This document shows positions 45,353-54,792 of a DNA stretch of 64,000 nt, one piece after another; within the stretch, counting starts at the first letter, position 1, and every line of letters begins with the position of its first letter. The position numbers and the translations under genes are program-made. The DNA is taken from NCBI RefSeq assembly GCF_024294805.1, contig NZ_JANCLU010000007.1:62001-126000 (forward strand), read 5' to 3'. Below the pieces are notes generated by a model. That model saw only the letters and a list, made by a program, of their open reading frames with translations, was not told the origin of the DNA and did not search any database. The DNA comes from Alsobacter ponti. Its GTDB lineage: Bacteria; Pseudomonadota; Alphaproteobacteria; Rhizobiales; Beijerinckiaceae.

Positions 45353-45534
45353 CCGAAGCTCCCAGCCAGGCGTCGCCCCAAAGCCGAATGCGCCCGAGGG
45401 CGCGACGCGCTGTCGGGCGTGGACCTCCGGGCTCCGGGCCCGGGCGGTGGCTCAAGGACGAGAATTCGCCAATGAAGTCCGCAGCCGATAGGGGAAAGCG
45501 CCGCCGGAGTCAAGAAAACCCCGGCAGGAACGCC

Positions 45535-46830
45535 TCACGCGGCCGGGTTGCGCGCCAGCGGCGTGATCCTGAGCGCGGTGATGCGGTTGCGCGACTTGCG
45601 CAGCACCTGGAAGCGGTAGCCGTGGAAGGTGAACACCTGGCCGGTGTCCGGGATGGTCTGCGCCTCGTGGATGACGAGGCCGGCGATGGTGGTCGCCTCC
45701 TCGTCGGGCAGCCGCCAGTCCATGGCGCGGTTGAGGTCGCGCACCGGCACCGAGCCGTCGACGTTCACGGAGCCGTCCGGCAGCGGCCGCACGCCCTGCA
45801 CGGCGACGTCGTGCTCGTCGCGGATATCCCCGACGATCTCCTCCAGAATGTCTTCCAGCGTCACGAGCCCCATCACCTCGCCGTATTCGTCGACGACCAG
45901 GGCGAAGTGCGTCTTGCGCGCCAGGAACGCCTTGAGCTGGTCGACCAGCGAGGTGGTGTCGGGCACGAACCAGGGGTCGAGCGCGATGGCCTTGACGTCG
46001 AGCTGGGCGGCGTCGCCCTTCACGGCGTCGAGCGCCCGCAGCAGGTCCTTGGCGTGCAGCACGCCGATGATGTTCTCCGCCGTGCCGGACCACAAAGGCA
46101 GCCGCGTGTAGGGGGAGGACAGCACCTCGCGCACGATCTCCTCGGAGGAGAGGTCGGCGGAGATCGTGCGCATCTTGGTGCGGTGGATCATCACGTCCGA
46201 GACCTCGAGCTCCTCGAGGTCGAGCAGGCCGCCGAACATCTTGCGGGCCTCGGGCTCGACGCCGCCCTCGCGGTGCAGCAGCTCCACCGTGCCGCGGATC
46301 TCCTCGGAGGGAGACAGCACCGACTGGTTGGCGCGGATGTCGATGCCGACGAGGCGCAGGATGGCCCGGACGAAGGCCTCGATGGCCATGGTGAGCGGGC
46401 CGAACAAGGCGACGACCCACGACACCGGCCGCGCCAGCAGCAGCGCCGCCTGGTCCGGCTTGTTGATCGCCACGGTCTTGGGCATCACCTCGGCGAACAC
46501 GACCACCAGCACCGACATGGCGACGGTGGCGTAGATCACGCCGCCCGAGCCGAACAGCTCCACCAGGACGCTCGTGGTGAAGGCGGACGCGCCGATATTG
46601 ACGACGTTGTTGCCGATCAGCATGGCCCCGATCAGCCGCTCGCGCGCCAGCAGCAGGCGGTTTACGATGCCGGCGCGGCGGTCGCCCGCCGCCTGCAGTG
46701 CGTGCATGCGGGCGCGAGAGGCGGCCGTCAGCGCCGTCTCGGCGCCGGAGAAGAAGGCCGACAGCGCCAGGCAGAAGACGACGATGAGCAGCGCCAGCCA
46801 GGGGTTTGCTTCGACGTGAACGTTTTCCAT
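45535..46830 (-). CDS. HlyC/CorC-family membrane protein with CNNM and CBS domains
   Basis: 431 aa. N-terminal DUF21/CNNM membrane domain (four helices; CLALSAFFSGAETALTAASRARMHAL, MLIGNNVVNIGASAFTTSVLVELFG), then a CBS pair (MIHRTKMRTISADLSSEEIVREVLSSPYTRLPLWSGTAENIIGVLHAKDLLRAL) and a C-terminal CorC_HlyC transporter-associated domain (DGSVPVRDLNRAMDWRLPDEEATTIAGLVIH). Related proteins act in Mg2+/Co2+ homeostasis; hemolysin naming is historical. Ten bases after the aroB stop on the same strand, completing aroK-aroB-corC, a common Rhizobiales operon. Confidence 0.92.
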   Translation of the reverse strand: MENVHVEANPWLALLIVVFCLALSAFFSGAETALTAASRARMHALQAAGDRRAGIVNRLLLARERLIGAMLIGNNVVNIGASAFTTSVLVELFGSGGVIYATVAMSVLVVVFAEVMPKTVAINKPDQAALLLARPVSWVVALFGPLTMAIEAFVRAILRLVGIDIRANQSVLSPSEEIRGTVELLHREGGVEPEARKMFGGLLDLEELEVSDVMIHRTKMRTISADLSSEEIVREVLSSPYTRLPLWSGTAENIIGVLHAKDLLRALDAVKGDAAQLDVKAIALDPWFVPDTTSLVDQLKAFLARKTHFALVVDEYGEVMGLVTLEDILEEIVGDIRDEHDVAVQGVRPLPDGSVNVDGSVPVRDLNRAMDWRLPDEEATTIAGLVIHEAQTIPDTGQVFTFHGYRFQVLRKSRNRITALRITPLARNPAA

Positions 46831-46840
46831 CGCCCGAGCC

Positions 46841-47980
46841 TCACCCTTCCCGCAGCGCGTCGTCGAGGAACGCGCGCACCGCCGCCGCGTCGACGTCGCG
46901 CGCCACGAAGCTGCGGCCGATGCCGTTGGCCAGGATGAAGGTCAGCGCGCCCCGGCGCACCTTCTTGTCCTGCGCCATGGCGTCGAGAATGGCGGCCGCC
47001 CCGGCGTCCCAGCCCGGAATGTCGCGGATGGCGGTGGGCAGGCCGACCGTGCGCAGATGGCCCGCGACGCGCGAGGCGTCCTGCCCGGAGGCCAGCCCGA
47101 GCCGGGCCGAGAAGGCGAAGGCGCAGACGAGGCCGATCGCCACCGCCTCGCCATGCACCAGCCGCGCGCCGTCGTAGCGCGTGATGCGCTCGAAGGCGTG
47201 CGCGAAGGTGTGGCCGAGGTTGAGCAAGGCGCGGTCGCCGTCCTCGCGCTCGTCGCGCACGACGACGGCCGCCTTGGCGGCGCAACTGGCGCGAATGGCG
47301 GCGACGCGCGCCGCCCCGCCCGCGAACACGGCGCGGTGGTTCTCCTCCAGCCAGGCGAAGAAGGCGGGGTCGTCGATCAGCCCGTATTTCGCCACCTCGG
47401 CGTAGCCGGCGCGGAACTCGCGCGGCGGCAGCGTGTCGAGCGCCGCCGTGTCCGCCAGAACGAGTCTCGGCTGGTGGAACGCGCCGACGAGGTTCTTGCC
47501 GTGGGGGGAGTTGATGCCGGTCTTGCCGCCCACCGACGAGTCGACCTGCGCGAGCAGGGAGGTCGGGATCTGGACGAAGCGCATGCCGCGCCGCACCGAG
47601 GCCGCCGCGAAGCCGGCGAGGTCGCCGACCACGCCGCCGCCGAGCGCGACGACGAGGTCGCCGCGCTCCATGCGCGCCGCGATGATGGCGTCGCAGACGG
47701 TCTCGAACATCGCGTAGGACTTCGAGGCCTCGCCCGGGGGCACGACCACGGGGGTGGCGCGAACGCCCGCCGCGGCCAGGCTCGCCGACAACGCCGGCAG
47801 GTGAACGCGCGCCACGTTCTCGTCGGTGACGATCGCGCAGGCGGCGCCGGGTGCGACGGCGGCGATGCGCCGGCCCGCGTCGTGCAGCACGCCGGGACCG
47901 ATGACGATGTCGTAGGCGCGGTCGCCAAGCGGAACGTGGACGGTCTCGGCGGGCGCGCCGGCCGCTTGTGTGTCGGGCAT
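46841..47980 (-). CDS. aroB: 3-dehydroquinate synthase
   Basis: Second shikimate-pathway enzyme, converting DAHP to 3-dehydroquinate with NAD and a divalent metal. 379 aa. VPPGEASKSYAMFE, the NAD-binding GGGVVGDLAGFAAASVRRGM, IPTSLLAQVDSSVGGKTGINSPHGKNLVGAFHQP, EVAKYGLI, and metal-binding LNLGHTFAHAFE and VHGEAVAIG. ATG 47980, two bases after the aroK stop. Confidence 0.97.
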   Translation of the reverse strand: MPDTQAAGAPAETVHVPLGDRAYDIVIGPGVLHDAGRRIAAVAPGAACAIVTDENVARVHLPALSASLAAAGVRATPVVVPPGEASKSYAMFETVCDAIIAARMERGDLVVALGGGVVGDLAGFAAASVRRGMRFVQIPTSLLAQVDSSVGGKTGINSPHGKNLVGAFHQPRLVLADTAALDTLPPREFRAGYAEVAKYGLIDDPAFFAWLEENHRAVFAGGAARVAAIRASCAAKAAVVVRDEREDGDRALLNLGHTFAHAFERITRYDGARLVHGEAVAIGLVCAFAFSARLGLASGQDASRVAGHLRTVGLPTAIRDIPGWDAGAAAILDAMAQDKKVRRGALTFILANGIGRSFVARDVDAAAVRAFLDDALREG

Positions 47981-47982
47981 GG

Positions 47983-48585
47983 TCAGGCGGTTCTCGTCGG
48001 CAGGGGTTCGCGCAGATGGCCGCGCAGGGCGGAGACGATCTCGGCCACCACGGTCTCGTGCGGCACGTCGCGGCTCTCGACGGTGATGTCGGCGAGCGCG
48101 TAGGTCGGGTTGCGGTCGGCTATCAGCTTCCTCAGCGTGCCTTCCGGGTCCGGGGTTTGCAGCAGCGGCCGGTTGGAGCGCTTGCGGACGCGGCGCATGA
48201 GCACGTCGAACTCCGCCCGGAGCCAGACCGAAATCCCGTTCTCGGCGATGCGCTGGCGCGTCTCGGCGTTCATGAACGCGCCGCCGCCGGTGGCGAGCAC
48301 CAACGGTCCCTCGGCCAGCAGGCGGGCGATCACGCGCCGCTCGCCGTCGCGGAAATCCGCCTCGCCGCGCGCGGCGAAGATCTCCGGGATGCTCATGCCG
48401 GCGGCGCGCTCGATCTCGGTGTCGGCGTCGGCGAAGGGCAGCCCCAGCCGTCCGGCGAGCCGGCGGCCCACCGAGCTCTTGCCGGCCCCCATCATGCCGA
48501 CCAGCACGATCGACCGCGCGCCCAGCGCAGCCTTGATCGCGGCGTTGTCCGCCTCGACGGGCGGGTCCTCGGTCGCGGTCTCCAC
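47983..48585 (-). CDS. aroK: Shikimate kinase
   Basis: Phosphorylates shikimate at O3. 200 aa from GTG with AGAGG upstream. P-loop GMMGAGKS at 30-37, the shikimate-binding FADADTEIERAAG, FRDGERRVIARLL and LATGGGAFM, and a lid region FDVLMRRVRKRSNRPLL. The first 20 residues are an extension before the fold. First gene of aroK-aroB-corC; divergent from the micro-ORF/xerD pair. Confidence 0.95.
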   Translation of the reverse strand: METATEDPPVEADNAAIKAALGARSIVLVGMMGAGKSSVGRRLAGRLGLPFADADTEIERAAGMSIPEIFAARGEADFRDGERRVIARLLAEGPLVLATGGGAFMNAETRQRIAENGISVWLRAEFDVLMRRVRKRSNRPLLQTPDPEGTLRKLIADRNPTYALADITVESRDVPHETVVAEIVSALRGHLREPLPTRTA

Positions 48586-48713
48586 GTGATCCTCTTGTCG
48601 CGCCGCAAGGGCGCATCCCGGCTCTTCCCTAGCAGAGCGCGCACGTCATTTCATCTGTCTTGCCTCGCGCCGGCAGTCGTGATCGAACAGTCGCGAAACT
48701 GGATTGTCCCGCC

Positions 48714-48857
48714 GTGCCCGTGATTCTGCGCTTCCTGCTGGTGGTCGCCGTGCTGGTGGGCGGCGTGTACGCCGCCATGCTGGCGCTCGCGACGCTGTAC
48801 GAGCCCGAGCCGCGCGAGATCACCGTCACCATCCCGGCCTCGAGACTGCCACGGTGA
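48714..48857 (+). CDS. Membrane microprotein upstream of xerD
   Basis: About 47 aa with a GTG start (GTG 48714 or 48720; an upstream TTG at 48660 would add 18 residues): a single helix ILRFLLVVAVLVGGVYAAMLALATL followed by YEPEPREITVTIPASRLPR. I recall similar short proteins next to xerD in Rhizobiales, unnamed. Its TGA overlaps the xerD GTG (GTGA), implying coupled translation. Weak Shine-Dalgarno, so the start is uncertain. Confidence 0.6.
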   Translation: MPVILRFLLVVAVLVGGVYAAMLALATLYEPEPREITVTIPASRLPR

Positions 48858-49786
48858 GCGCCCGTGCCCGCCGAGGCGCCGGGCCGGTGGACGCCTTCCT
48901 CGACATGCTGGAGGCTGAGCGCGGCGCGGCGCGCAACACCGTCGAGGCCTACCGGCGCGACCTGGCCGACTACGCGGAGAACGTCGACGGCGGCGTCCTG
49001 GGCGCGGACGCCGACGCCATCAGGGCCTGGATCGCGGGGCTGGCGTCGCGCGAGCTCAAGGCGTCCTCGGCCGCGCGGCGGCTTTCGGCCGTGCGCCAGC
49101 TCCACAAGTTCCTCTATGGCGAGGGATTGCGCGCCGACGACCCCACCGTGGCCCTCGCGGGCCCGAAACGGAGCCGGCCGCTGCCCAAGACGCTCGGCAT
49201 CGACGATGTCGACCGGCTGCTGGCGGTCGCCGCCGAGGGCATCGACGACGCGGCGCGCCCTGCCGGCGAGAGGCTGCGCGCCGCCCGCATGACGGCGCTG
49301 CTCGAGACGCTCTACGCGACGGGGCTGCGCGTCTCGGAGCTGGTGGCGCTGCCCGCCTCGACGGCGCGCCTGCGCGAGCGGCTGATCGTGGTGCGCGGCA
49401 AGGGCGGCAAGGAGCGGCTCGTTCCCCTCAACGACCGCGCCCGCGCCGCCATCGCCCGCTACGGGGAATTGCGCGACGCGCAGCGACAAAGCCGCTCGCC
49501 GTTCCTGTTTCCGGCCGACAGCGAAAGCGGGCACCTGACACGCCAGGCCTTCGCTCGCGACCTCAAGGCCTGCGCGGCGGCGGCGGGCCTGCGCGGCGAC
49601 GTCAGTCCGCACGTGCTGCGGCACGCCTTCGCCAGCCATCTCCTGCACAACGGGGCGGACCTGCGCGTCGTCCAGCAGCTGCTCGGCCACGCCGACATCT
49701 CGACGACGCAGATCTACACGCACGTGCTCGACGAGCGGCTGAAGAGCCTGGTGCGCGACCTGCACCCGCTGGCCGACGGGGGCTGA
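48854..49786 (+). CDS. xerD: Tyrosine recombinase XerD
   Basis: Site-specific recombinase that resolves chromosome dimers at dif with XerC, activated by FtsK. 310 aa. N-terminal SAM-like core-binding domain (FLDMLEAERGAARNTVEAYRRDL), catalytic domain with Arg159 (GLRVSEL), Lys183 (GKGGKER), His253-x-x-Arg256 (HVLRHAFASHLL), His279 (LGHADISTTQIYTHV) and nucleophile Tyr288. All catalytic residues are intact. Genomic setting (aroK, metW) is chromosomal, not phage-like. GTG start overlaps the micro-ORF stop. FtsK is encoded at 14.5 kb. Confidence 0.93.
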   Translation: MSARARRGAGPVDAFLDMLEAERGAARNTVEAYRRDLADYAENVDGGVLGADADAIRAWIAGLASRELKASSAARRLSAVRQLHKFLYGEGLRADDPTVALAGPKRSRPLPKTLGIDDVDRLLAVAAEGIDDAARPAGERLRAARMTALLETLYATGLRVSELVALPASTARLRERLIVVRGKGGKERLVPLNDRARAAIARYGELRDAQRQSRSPFLFPADSESGHLTRQAFARDLKACAAAAGLRGDVSPHVLRHAFASHLLHNGADLRVVQQLLGHADISTTQIYTHVLDERLKSLVRDLHPLADGG

Positions 49787-49796
49787 CGGCGGTCGC

Positions 49797-50441
49797 TTAG
49801 GGCTTCCGAGTCAGCACGAACACCGCCTGCTCGCCGAACAGGTTCCACACCCACCACGGCATCGCGAAGCGCATCTGCTTGCCGCCGGCGTCGAGCGCGA
49901 CGACACGCTCGATGCGCGCGCCGATGGCGTTCACGAGGTCGATGAAGTCGCTGATCGTGCAGAAGTGGATGTTCGGCGTCTCGTACCAGGAGACGGGCAG
50001 GTTTTCGGTGACGGGCATGCGGCCGCCGAAGGCGAGCCGCGCCCGCACCTTCCAGTGGCCGAAATTCGGAAACGACACGATGGCGTGGCGGCCGATGCGC
50101 AGCATGTGCTCCAGCACCACGCGCGGCCGGCGCGTCGCCTGCAGGGTCTGCGACAGGATGACGTAGTCGAAGGCGTCGTCCGGATAGTCGGCGAGGTCCG
50201 TGTCGGCGTCGCCCTGGATGACGGAGAGGCCGCGCGCCACGCATTCGTTGACGCCGGACTGGGATATCTCGATGCCGCGCGCGTCGACGTTGCGGCCCTC
50301 GCGCAGTAGCCGCAGCAGCGCGCCGTCGCCGCAGCCGACGTCGAGCACGCGCGACCCCGGCTCCACCATGCCGGCGACGAGCACGAGGTCGATGCGGGTG
50401 GCTGAGGCCCCGGTGGGCAGCATGGCGGCAAGGTCGGCCAT
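49797..50441 (-). CDS. metW: MetW, methyltransferase-like partner of MetX
   Basis: 214 aa, class I methyltransferase fold: VEPGSRVLDVGCGDGALLRLLRE (SAM motif I), DARGIEISQSGVNECVARGLSVIQGDAD, YVILSQTLQATRRPRVVLEHMLRIG, and HFCTISDFIDLV. MetW occurs with MetX in many proteobacteria and is required for efficient homoserine O-acetyl/succinyltransferase action. Its ATG immediately follows the metX TGA. Converges on xerD. Confidence 0.95.
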   Translation of the reverse strand: MADLAAMLPTGASATRIDLVLVAGMVEPGSRVLDVGCGDGALLRLLREGRNVDARGIEISQSGVNECVARGLSVIQGDADTDLADYPDDAFDYVILSQTLQATRRPRVVLEHMLRIGRHAIVSFPNFGHWKVRARLAFGGRMPVTENLPVSWYETPNIHFCTISDFIDLVNAIGARIERVVALDAGGKQMRFAMPWWVWNLFGEQAVFVLTRKP

Positions 50442-51629
50442 TCACGCCTCCCGCGCGGGAGGCAGCCCGCGTGCGTGGGCGGCCGAGTCGATGAAGCCCC
50501 GGCTGGTCGCGAACAGCTCCGGCACGTCGAGCAGAAAGGCGTCGTGCCCTTTGTCGGTCTCGATTTCGACGAAGGAGACCGACGCCCCAGAAGCGTTGAG
50601 GGCGTGGACGATGGCGCGCGTGTCGGCGGTGGGGAACAGCCAGTCCGACGTGAACGACACCATGCAGAAGCGCGTGCGAGTCTTGCCGAAGGCGCGCGCC
50701 AGCACGCCGTCATAGTCGGCGGCGAGGTCGAAATAATCCATGGCGCGGGTGAGGTAGAGATAGGAGTTCGCGTCGAAGCGCTCGACGAAGCTGCGGCCCT
50801 GGTAGCGCAGGTAGGATTCGATCTCGAAATCCGCGTCGAACGAGAAGGTCGGGGCGTCGCGCTCCTGCAGCTTGCGCCCGAACTTGCGGTGCAGCGCGGG
50901 CTCCGAGAGATAGGTGATGTGCGCCGCCATGCGGGCGACGGCGAGCCCCTTTTCGGGCCGCGCGCCCTCCAGCAGATAGTGCCCGCCCTTCCAGTCCGGG
51001 TCCGCCATGATGGCCTGCCGGCCCACCTCGTGGAAGGCGATGTTCTGGGCGCTGTGCCGCGCGGCGGTGGCGATCGGCATGGCCGAGAACACACGCTCGG
51101 GATAGCTCGCCGCCCATTGCAGCACCTGCATGCCGCCCATCGATCCGCCGGCGACGCAGAACAGCGTGTCGATGCCGAGGTGGTCGATCAGCATGGCCTG
51201 GGCGCGCACCATGTCGCGGATGGTGACCACCGGGAAGTCCAGAGCCCAGGGCTTGACCTGGTCGGGGCCGCGCGAGGCCGGTCCGGTCGTGCCCATGCAG
51301 CCGCCCACGACGTTGGCGCAGATGACGAAGAAGCGGTCGGTGTCGATCGGCTTGCCGGGGCCGATCATCGTCTCCCACCAGCCCGGCTTGCCAGTCACGG
51401 GGTGGACGTTGGCGACGTGCTGGTCTCCCGTCAGCGCATGGCAGATCAGCACGGCGTTGCTGCGCTGGGCGTCGAGCTCGCCATAGGTCTGGTAGGCGAT
51501 GGTGAAGGGCGAGAGCGAGGCGCCGCAGTCGAGGGCCAGCGGCCGGTCCGGCCCGAACTCGACCACGAGGCTCGACGGATGCTCGACCTCCTGCGCCGCC
51601 GCCGGCGCGATCGCCTGCCAGTGTGCCAT
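50442..51629 (-). CDS. metX: Homoserine O-acyltransferase MetX
   Basis: Activates homoserine (acetyl- or succinyl-CoA) for methionine synthesis. 395 aa alpha/beta hydrolase: [29 protein letters not shown], the nucleophile elbow [14 protein letters not shown] with Ser at about 163, [43 protein letters not shown] (Asp) and [11 protein letters not shown] (His). In Rhizobiales MetX proteins acyl specificity varies and cannot be read safely here. Sits directly upstream of metW. I found no SAM riboswitch in the short leader. The transsulfuration enzyme at 62.2 kb would act on its product. Confidence 0.95.
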   Translation of the reverse strand: MAHWQAIAPAAAQEVEHPSSLVVEFGPDRPLALDCGASLSPFTIAYQTYGELDAQRSNAVLICHALTGDQHVANVHPVTGKPGWWETMIGPGKPIDTDRFFVICANVVGGCMGTTGPASRGPDQVKPWALDFPVVTIRDMVRAQAMLIDHLGIDTLFCVAGGSMGGMQVLQWAASYPERVFSAMPIATAARHSAQNIAFHEVGRQAIMADPDWKGGHYLLEGARPEKGLAVARMAAHITYLSEPALHRKFGRKLQERDAPTFSFDADFEIESYLRYQGRSFVERFDANSYLYLTRAMDYFDLAADYDGVLARAFGKTRTRFCMVSFTSDWLFPTADTRAIVHALNASGASVSFVEIETDKGHDAFLLDVPELFATSRGFIDSAAHARGLPPAREA

Positions 51630-51836
51630 CGGGTTCCGCTTTCAGCCCGGTTCGTTCGGTTTAGAGAACGATGTCGGTAGCGCTCATCGCGGCCGCCCGC
51701 AAGTCAAATCGTGGGCCCGTCGCGCGCCGTCTCTCCGGCTTTGCCTTTGGAGTGTCGGCGCTTTATGACTCGCCGCGCCGACCGCTCGCCGCCAACCCGG
51801 AAGCGTTCTCCGTCGCCTCGAACCCCGGTTGCGATC

Positions 51837-52691
51837 ATGGCCAACCTGCCCGCCCAGCCGACCCTCGCCGACCTTCGGCGCGAGATCGATCGCATCGACG
51901 CGGCCATGCACGACCTGCTGATGGAGCGCGGCGAAATCATCGACACGCTCATCCGCATCAAGAACACGCAGGATTCCGGCTCCGCCTTCCGCCCGGGCCG
52001 CGAGGCCTCGATGATGCGCAACTTCGCCGAGCGCCACCGTGGCAACCTGCCGTTCGACACGGTGGAGAGCATCTGGCGGGTCATCATCTCCACCTTCACC
52101 TACGTCCAGGCGCCCTACACGGTGCATGCGGACGTGTCCGGCGGCGACGCGCCGATGCGCGACACGGCGCGCTTCCACTTCGGCTTCACGGTCCCCTACA
52201 TGCCGCACGACAGCGCGGCCTCGGTGATCGACGCCGTGGCGCGGTCGGCCGGCGATCTCGGCGTGTTCCGCGCCGAGCCGGGCCGCAGCGCCGGCGCGTG
52301 GTGGACGGCGCTGACCGGGGCGGGCCGGCCGAAGATCATCGCCCGCCTGCCTTTCGTCGAGCGCCCCGGCCATCCGGCCGGCACGCCCGTCTACGTCATT
52401 TCGAAGCCGATCGCCGACGCGGCCGTGCGCGACAACGTGCTCTACGCGCTCGGCGTCGAGCGCTGGCGCGACGGGCTTCAGGCGGCCCTGGCCAAGGTCG
52501 GCGCCACGGTGGAGCACTCCGCCGGCGAGGAAACCGGGCTGAACCTGCTCGTCGCCGCCCCGGGCGCGGTGTCGCTCGACGACCTCTACGGCGTCATGGC
52601 CGGGCTCGGGGTGGGCGTGTTCGACATTGAGGAAATCGGCTCGCACGCCGCCCGCTTCCGCCTCGACTCCGCCAAGCCGCGCAATCCCTGA
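51837..52691 (+). CDS. Chorismate mutase with long C-terminal extension
   Basis: 284 aa. The first about 90 residues are an AroQ-type chorismate mutase: [35 protein letters not shown] (substrate Arg near residue 12), [32 protein letters not shown]. The remaining about 190 residues ([66 protein letters not shown]) do not resemble a prephenate dehydratase active site (no TRF motif) and may hold ACT-like regulatory folds. Makes prephenate for the hisC-tyrA genes directly downstream. ATG 51837 ([14 protein letters not shown]) chosen over upstream in-frame starts by domain boundary. Confidence 0.85.
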   Translation: MANLPAQPTLADLRREIDRIDAAMHDLLMERGEIIDTLIRIKNTQDSGSAFRPGREASMMRNFAERHRGNLPFDTVESIWRVIISTFTYVQAPYTVHADVSGGDAPMRDTARFHFGFTVPYMPHDSAASVIDAVARSAGDLGVFRAEPGRSAGAWWTALTGAGRPKIIARLPFVERPGHPAGTPVYVISKPIADAAVRDNVLYALGVERWRDGLQAALAKVGATVEHSAGEETGLNLLVAAPGAVSLDDLYGVMAGLGVGVFDIEEIGSHAARFRLDSAKPRNP

Positions 52692-52710
52692 TCGTCATCC
52701 GGACAGACCC

Positions 52711-53832
52711 ATGACCGCCTCCGCAACCCCGACCCGCCCCGTCCCGCGCCCCGGCGTGATGGCCATCGAACCCTACGTGCCGGGCAAGAGCACCGCCGCC
52801 GGCGTGGCCAAGGTGTACAAGCTGTCCTCGAACGAGACGCCCCTGGGCCCCTCCCCGAAGGCCGTCGCCGCCTACGAGGCCATGGCCGGCAAGCTCGAAC
52901 TGTATCCCGACGGCGCGTCGACGGCGCTGCGCGACGCGATCGGCGCCCGCTACGGGCTCGACCCGTCCCGCATCGTCTGCGGCGCGGGTTCGGACGAAAT
53001 CCTGTCCCTGCTCACCCACGCCTATATCGGCCCGGGCGACGAGGGCGTGTTCAGCGAGCACGGGTTCCTCGTCTACAAGCTGGCGATCCTGGGGGCCGGC
53101 GGCGTGCCGGTGGTCGCGCCCGAAACCAACCTCACCGCCGACGTCGACGCCATCCTCGCCCGCGTCACCCCGCGGACCAAGGTCGTGTTCCTGGCCAATC
53201 CCAACAACCCGACCGGCACCTATCTGCCGTTCGAGGAGGTGAAGCGCCTGCACGCCGGGCTGCCCCCGCACGTGCTGCTCGTGCTCGACGCCGCCTACGC
53301 CGAATATGTCCGCCGCAACGACTACGCCGCCGGCATCGAGCTGGTCTCGACCAGCGAGAACGTCGTGATGACGCGGACCTTCTCGAAAATCTACGGGCTC
53401 GCGCTGCTGCGGCTGGGCTGGTGCTACGCCCCGGCCCACGTGGCCGACGCGGTGAACCGCATTCGCGGGCCGTTCAACGTCAGCGGGCCGGCCATGGAGG
53501 CGGGCGTCGCCGCGCTGGCCGACGAGGCGCACGTCGCCGGCGCGGTGGAGCACAACGAGCGCTGGCTGCCGTGGCTGACCAAGGAGATCGAGGCGCTGGG
53601 CCTGCGGGTGACGCCCAGCGTCGGCAATTTCCTGCTGATCCACTTCCCGGGGACCGAGGGCCTGACGGCGAAGGACGCCGACGCCTTCCTCACGGCGCGG
53701 GGGCTCGTGCTGCGCGGCGTCGCGGCCTACGGGCTGCCGCAGGCTTTGCGCCTGACCATCGGCACGGAAGAGGCCAACCGGCTCGTCGTCGACGCGCTGC
53801 AGGCTTTCATGCGGGAGCGCCAAGGTGCCTGA
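52711..53832 (+). CDS. hisC: Histidinol-phosphate / aromatic aminotransferase
   Basis: 373 aa fold-type I PLP aminotransferase: [88 protein letters not shown], and PLP Lys226 in [16 protein letters not shown]. HisC-family enzymes often also transaminate prephenate or phenylpyruvate; its position between chorismate mutase and tyrA argues that it works in tyrosine/phenylalanine synthesis here, though a histidine role is not excluded. ATG 52711, 19 bases after the mutase; the C-terminus overlaps tyrA by eight bases. Confidence 0.92.
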   Translation: MTASATPTRPVPRPGVMAIEPYVPGKSTAAGVAKVYKLSSNETPLGPSPKAVAAYEAMAGKLELYPDGASTALRDAIGARYGLDPSRIVCGAGSDEILSLLTHAYIGPGDEGVFSEHGFLVYKLAILGAGGVPVVAPETNLTADVDAILARVTPRTKVVFLANPNNPTGTYLPFEEVKRLHAGLPPHVLLVLDAAYAEYVRRNDYAAGIELVSTSENVVMTRTFSKIYGLALLRLGWCYAPAHVADAVNRIRGPFNVSGPAMEAGVAALADEAHVAGAVEHNERWLPWLTKEIEALGLRVTPSVGNFLLIHFPGTEGLTAKDADAFLTARGLVLRGVAAYGLPQALRLTIGTEEANRLVVDALQAFMRERQGA

Positions 53833-54772
53833 CGGACTCGGACGCGGCCTCGACGCTCCGCTCTTCGAGCGGGTCGTCATCATCGGCGTGGGACTGATCG
53901 GCTCTTCGCTGGCGCGCGTGGCGCGGCGCAAGAACCTGGCGCGCACCATCGTCGCGTGCGACCGCTCCGCCGCCGTGCGCGAGCGCGTCGTCGCGCTGGG
54001 CCTGGCCGACGAGACCTATGAAGCGCCGGCCGAGGCCGTGCGCGGCGCGGATTTCGTCATCCTCTGCGTGCCGGTCGGCGCGTGCGGCGGCGTCGCGGAG
54101 CAGATGAAGGAGGGGCTCGCGCCGGGGGTGATCGTCTCGGACGTCGGCTCGGTGAAGCAGTCGGTCGTCAACCAGGTCGCGCCGCACCTTCCCGAAAATG
54201 CCCTGTTCGTGCCGGCGCATCCGGTGGCGGGCACCGAGAACTCGGGCCCGGATGCCGGCTTCGCGACCCTGTTCAAGGGGCGCTGGTGCATCCTGACGCC
54301 GCCCGGCGGCTCGGACGCGGCCACCGACAGGGTCCGCGCGTTCTGGGAAGGCGCGGGCTCCAACGTCGAGGTGATGACGCCCGCGCATCACGACCTCGTC
54401 CTCGCCATCACCAGCCACGTGCCGCACCTCATCGCCTACAACATCGTGGGCACGGCGGCCGACCTGGAGGAGGTCACGCAGTCGGAGGTCATCAAGTTCT
54501 CGGCCGGCGGCTTCCGCGACTTCACCCGCATCGCGGCGTCAGATCCGACGATGTGGCGCGACGTGTTCCTCAACAACAAGGACGCCGTGCTGGAAATGCT
54601 CGGGCGTTTCAGCGAGGACCTGACCGCCCTCCAGCGGGCGATCCGCTGGGGCGACGGCGACGCGCTGTTCAACCTGTTCACGCGCACGCGCGCCATCAGG
54701 CGCAGCATCATCGACGTGGGGCAGGAGACGGCGGAGCCCGATTTCGGACGCCGCAAGGTCGACGAGGCCTGA
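53825..54772 (+). CDS. tyrA: Prephenate/arogenate dehydrogenase family protein
   Basis: 315 aa. NAD(P)-binding Rossmann motif [20 protein letters not shown] (GVGLIG at 21-26), [61 protein letters not shown] with the substrate His, and [20 protein letters not shown] start inside the end of hisC. Oxidatively decarboxylates prephenate or arogenate; the preceding aminotransferase would permit the arogenate route. No C-terminal ACT domain is apparent. Confidence 0.94.
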   Translation: MPDGLGRGLDAPLFERVVIIGVGLIGSSLARVARRKNLARTIVACDRSAAVRERVVALGLADETYEAPAEAVRGADFVILCVPVGACGGVAEQMKEGLAPGVIVSDVGSVKQSVVNQVAPHLPENALFVPAHPVAGTENSGPDAGFATLFKGRWCILTPPGGSDAATDRVRAFWEGAGSNVEVMTPAHHDLVLAITSHVPHLIAYNIVGTAADLEEVTQSEVIKFSAGGFRDFTRIAASDPTMWRDVFLNNKDAVLEMLGRFSEDLTALQRAIRWGDGDALFNLFTRTRAIRRSIIDVGQETAEPDFGRRKVDEA

Positions 54773-54792
54773 GCGCTCAGTACTTTGGTGGC

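Noticed and set aside
45353-45534. Possible tRNA or 4.5S RNA gene in the gap near ffh
   Set aside because: No T-loop (GGTTCRANNCC-like) sequence, no acceptor-stem pairing and no conserved SRP RNA tetraloop region could be found on either strand.
48854-49786. Phage or integrative-element integrase
   Set aside because: Length, catalytic motifs and chromosomal neighbours fit XerD; no att-like repeats, tRNA or cargo genes are nearby.
51630-51710. SAM riboswitch before metX
   Set aside because: The short leader shows no recognisable SAM-II or SAM-I core; only a tiny meaningless ORF.
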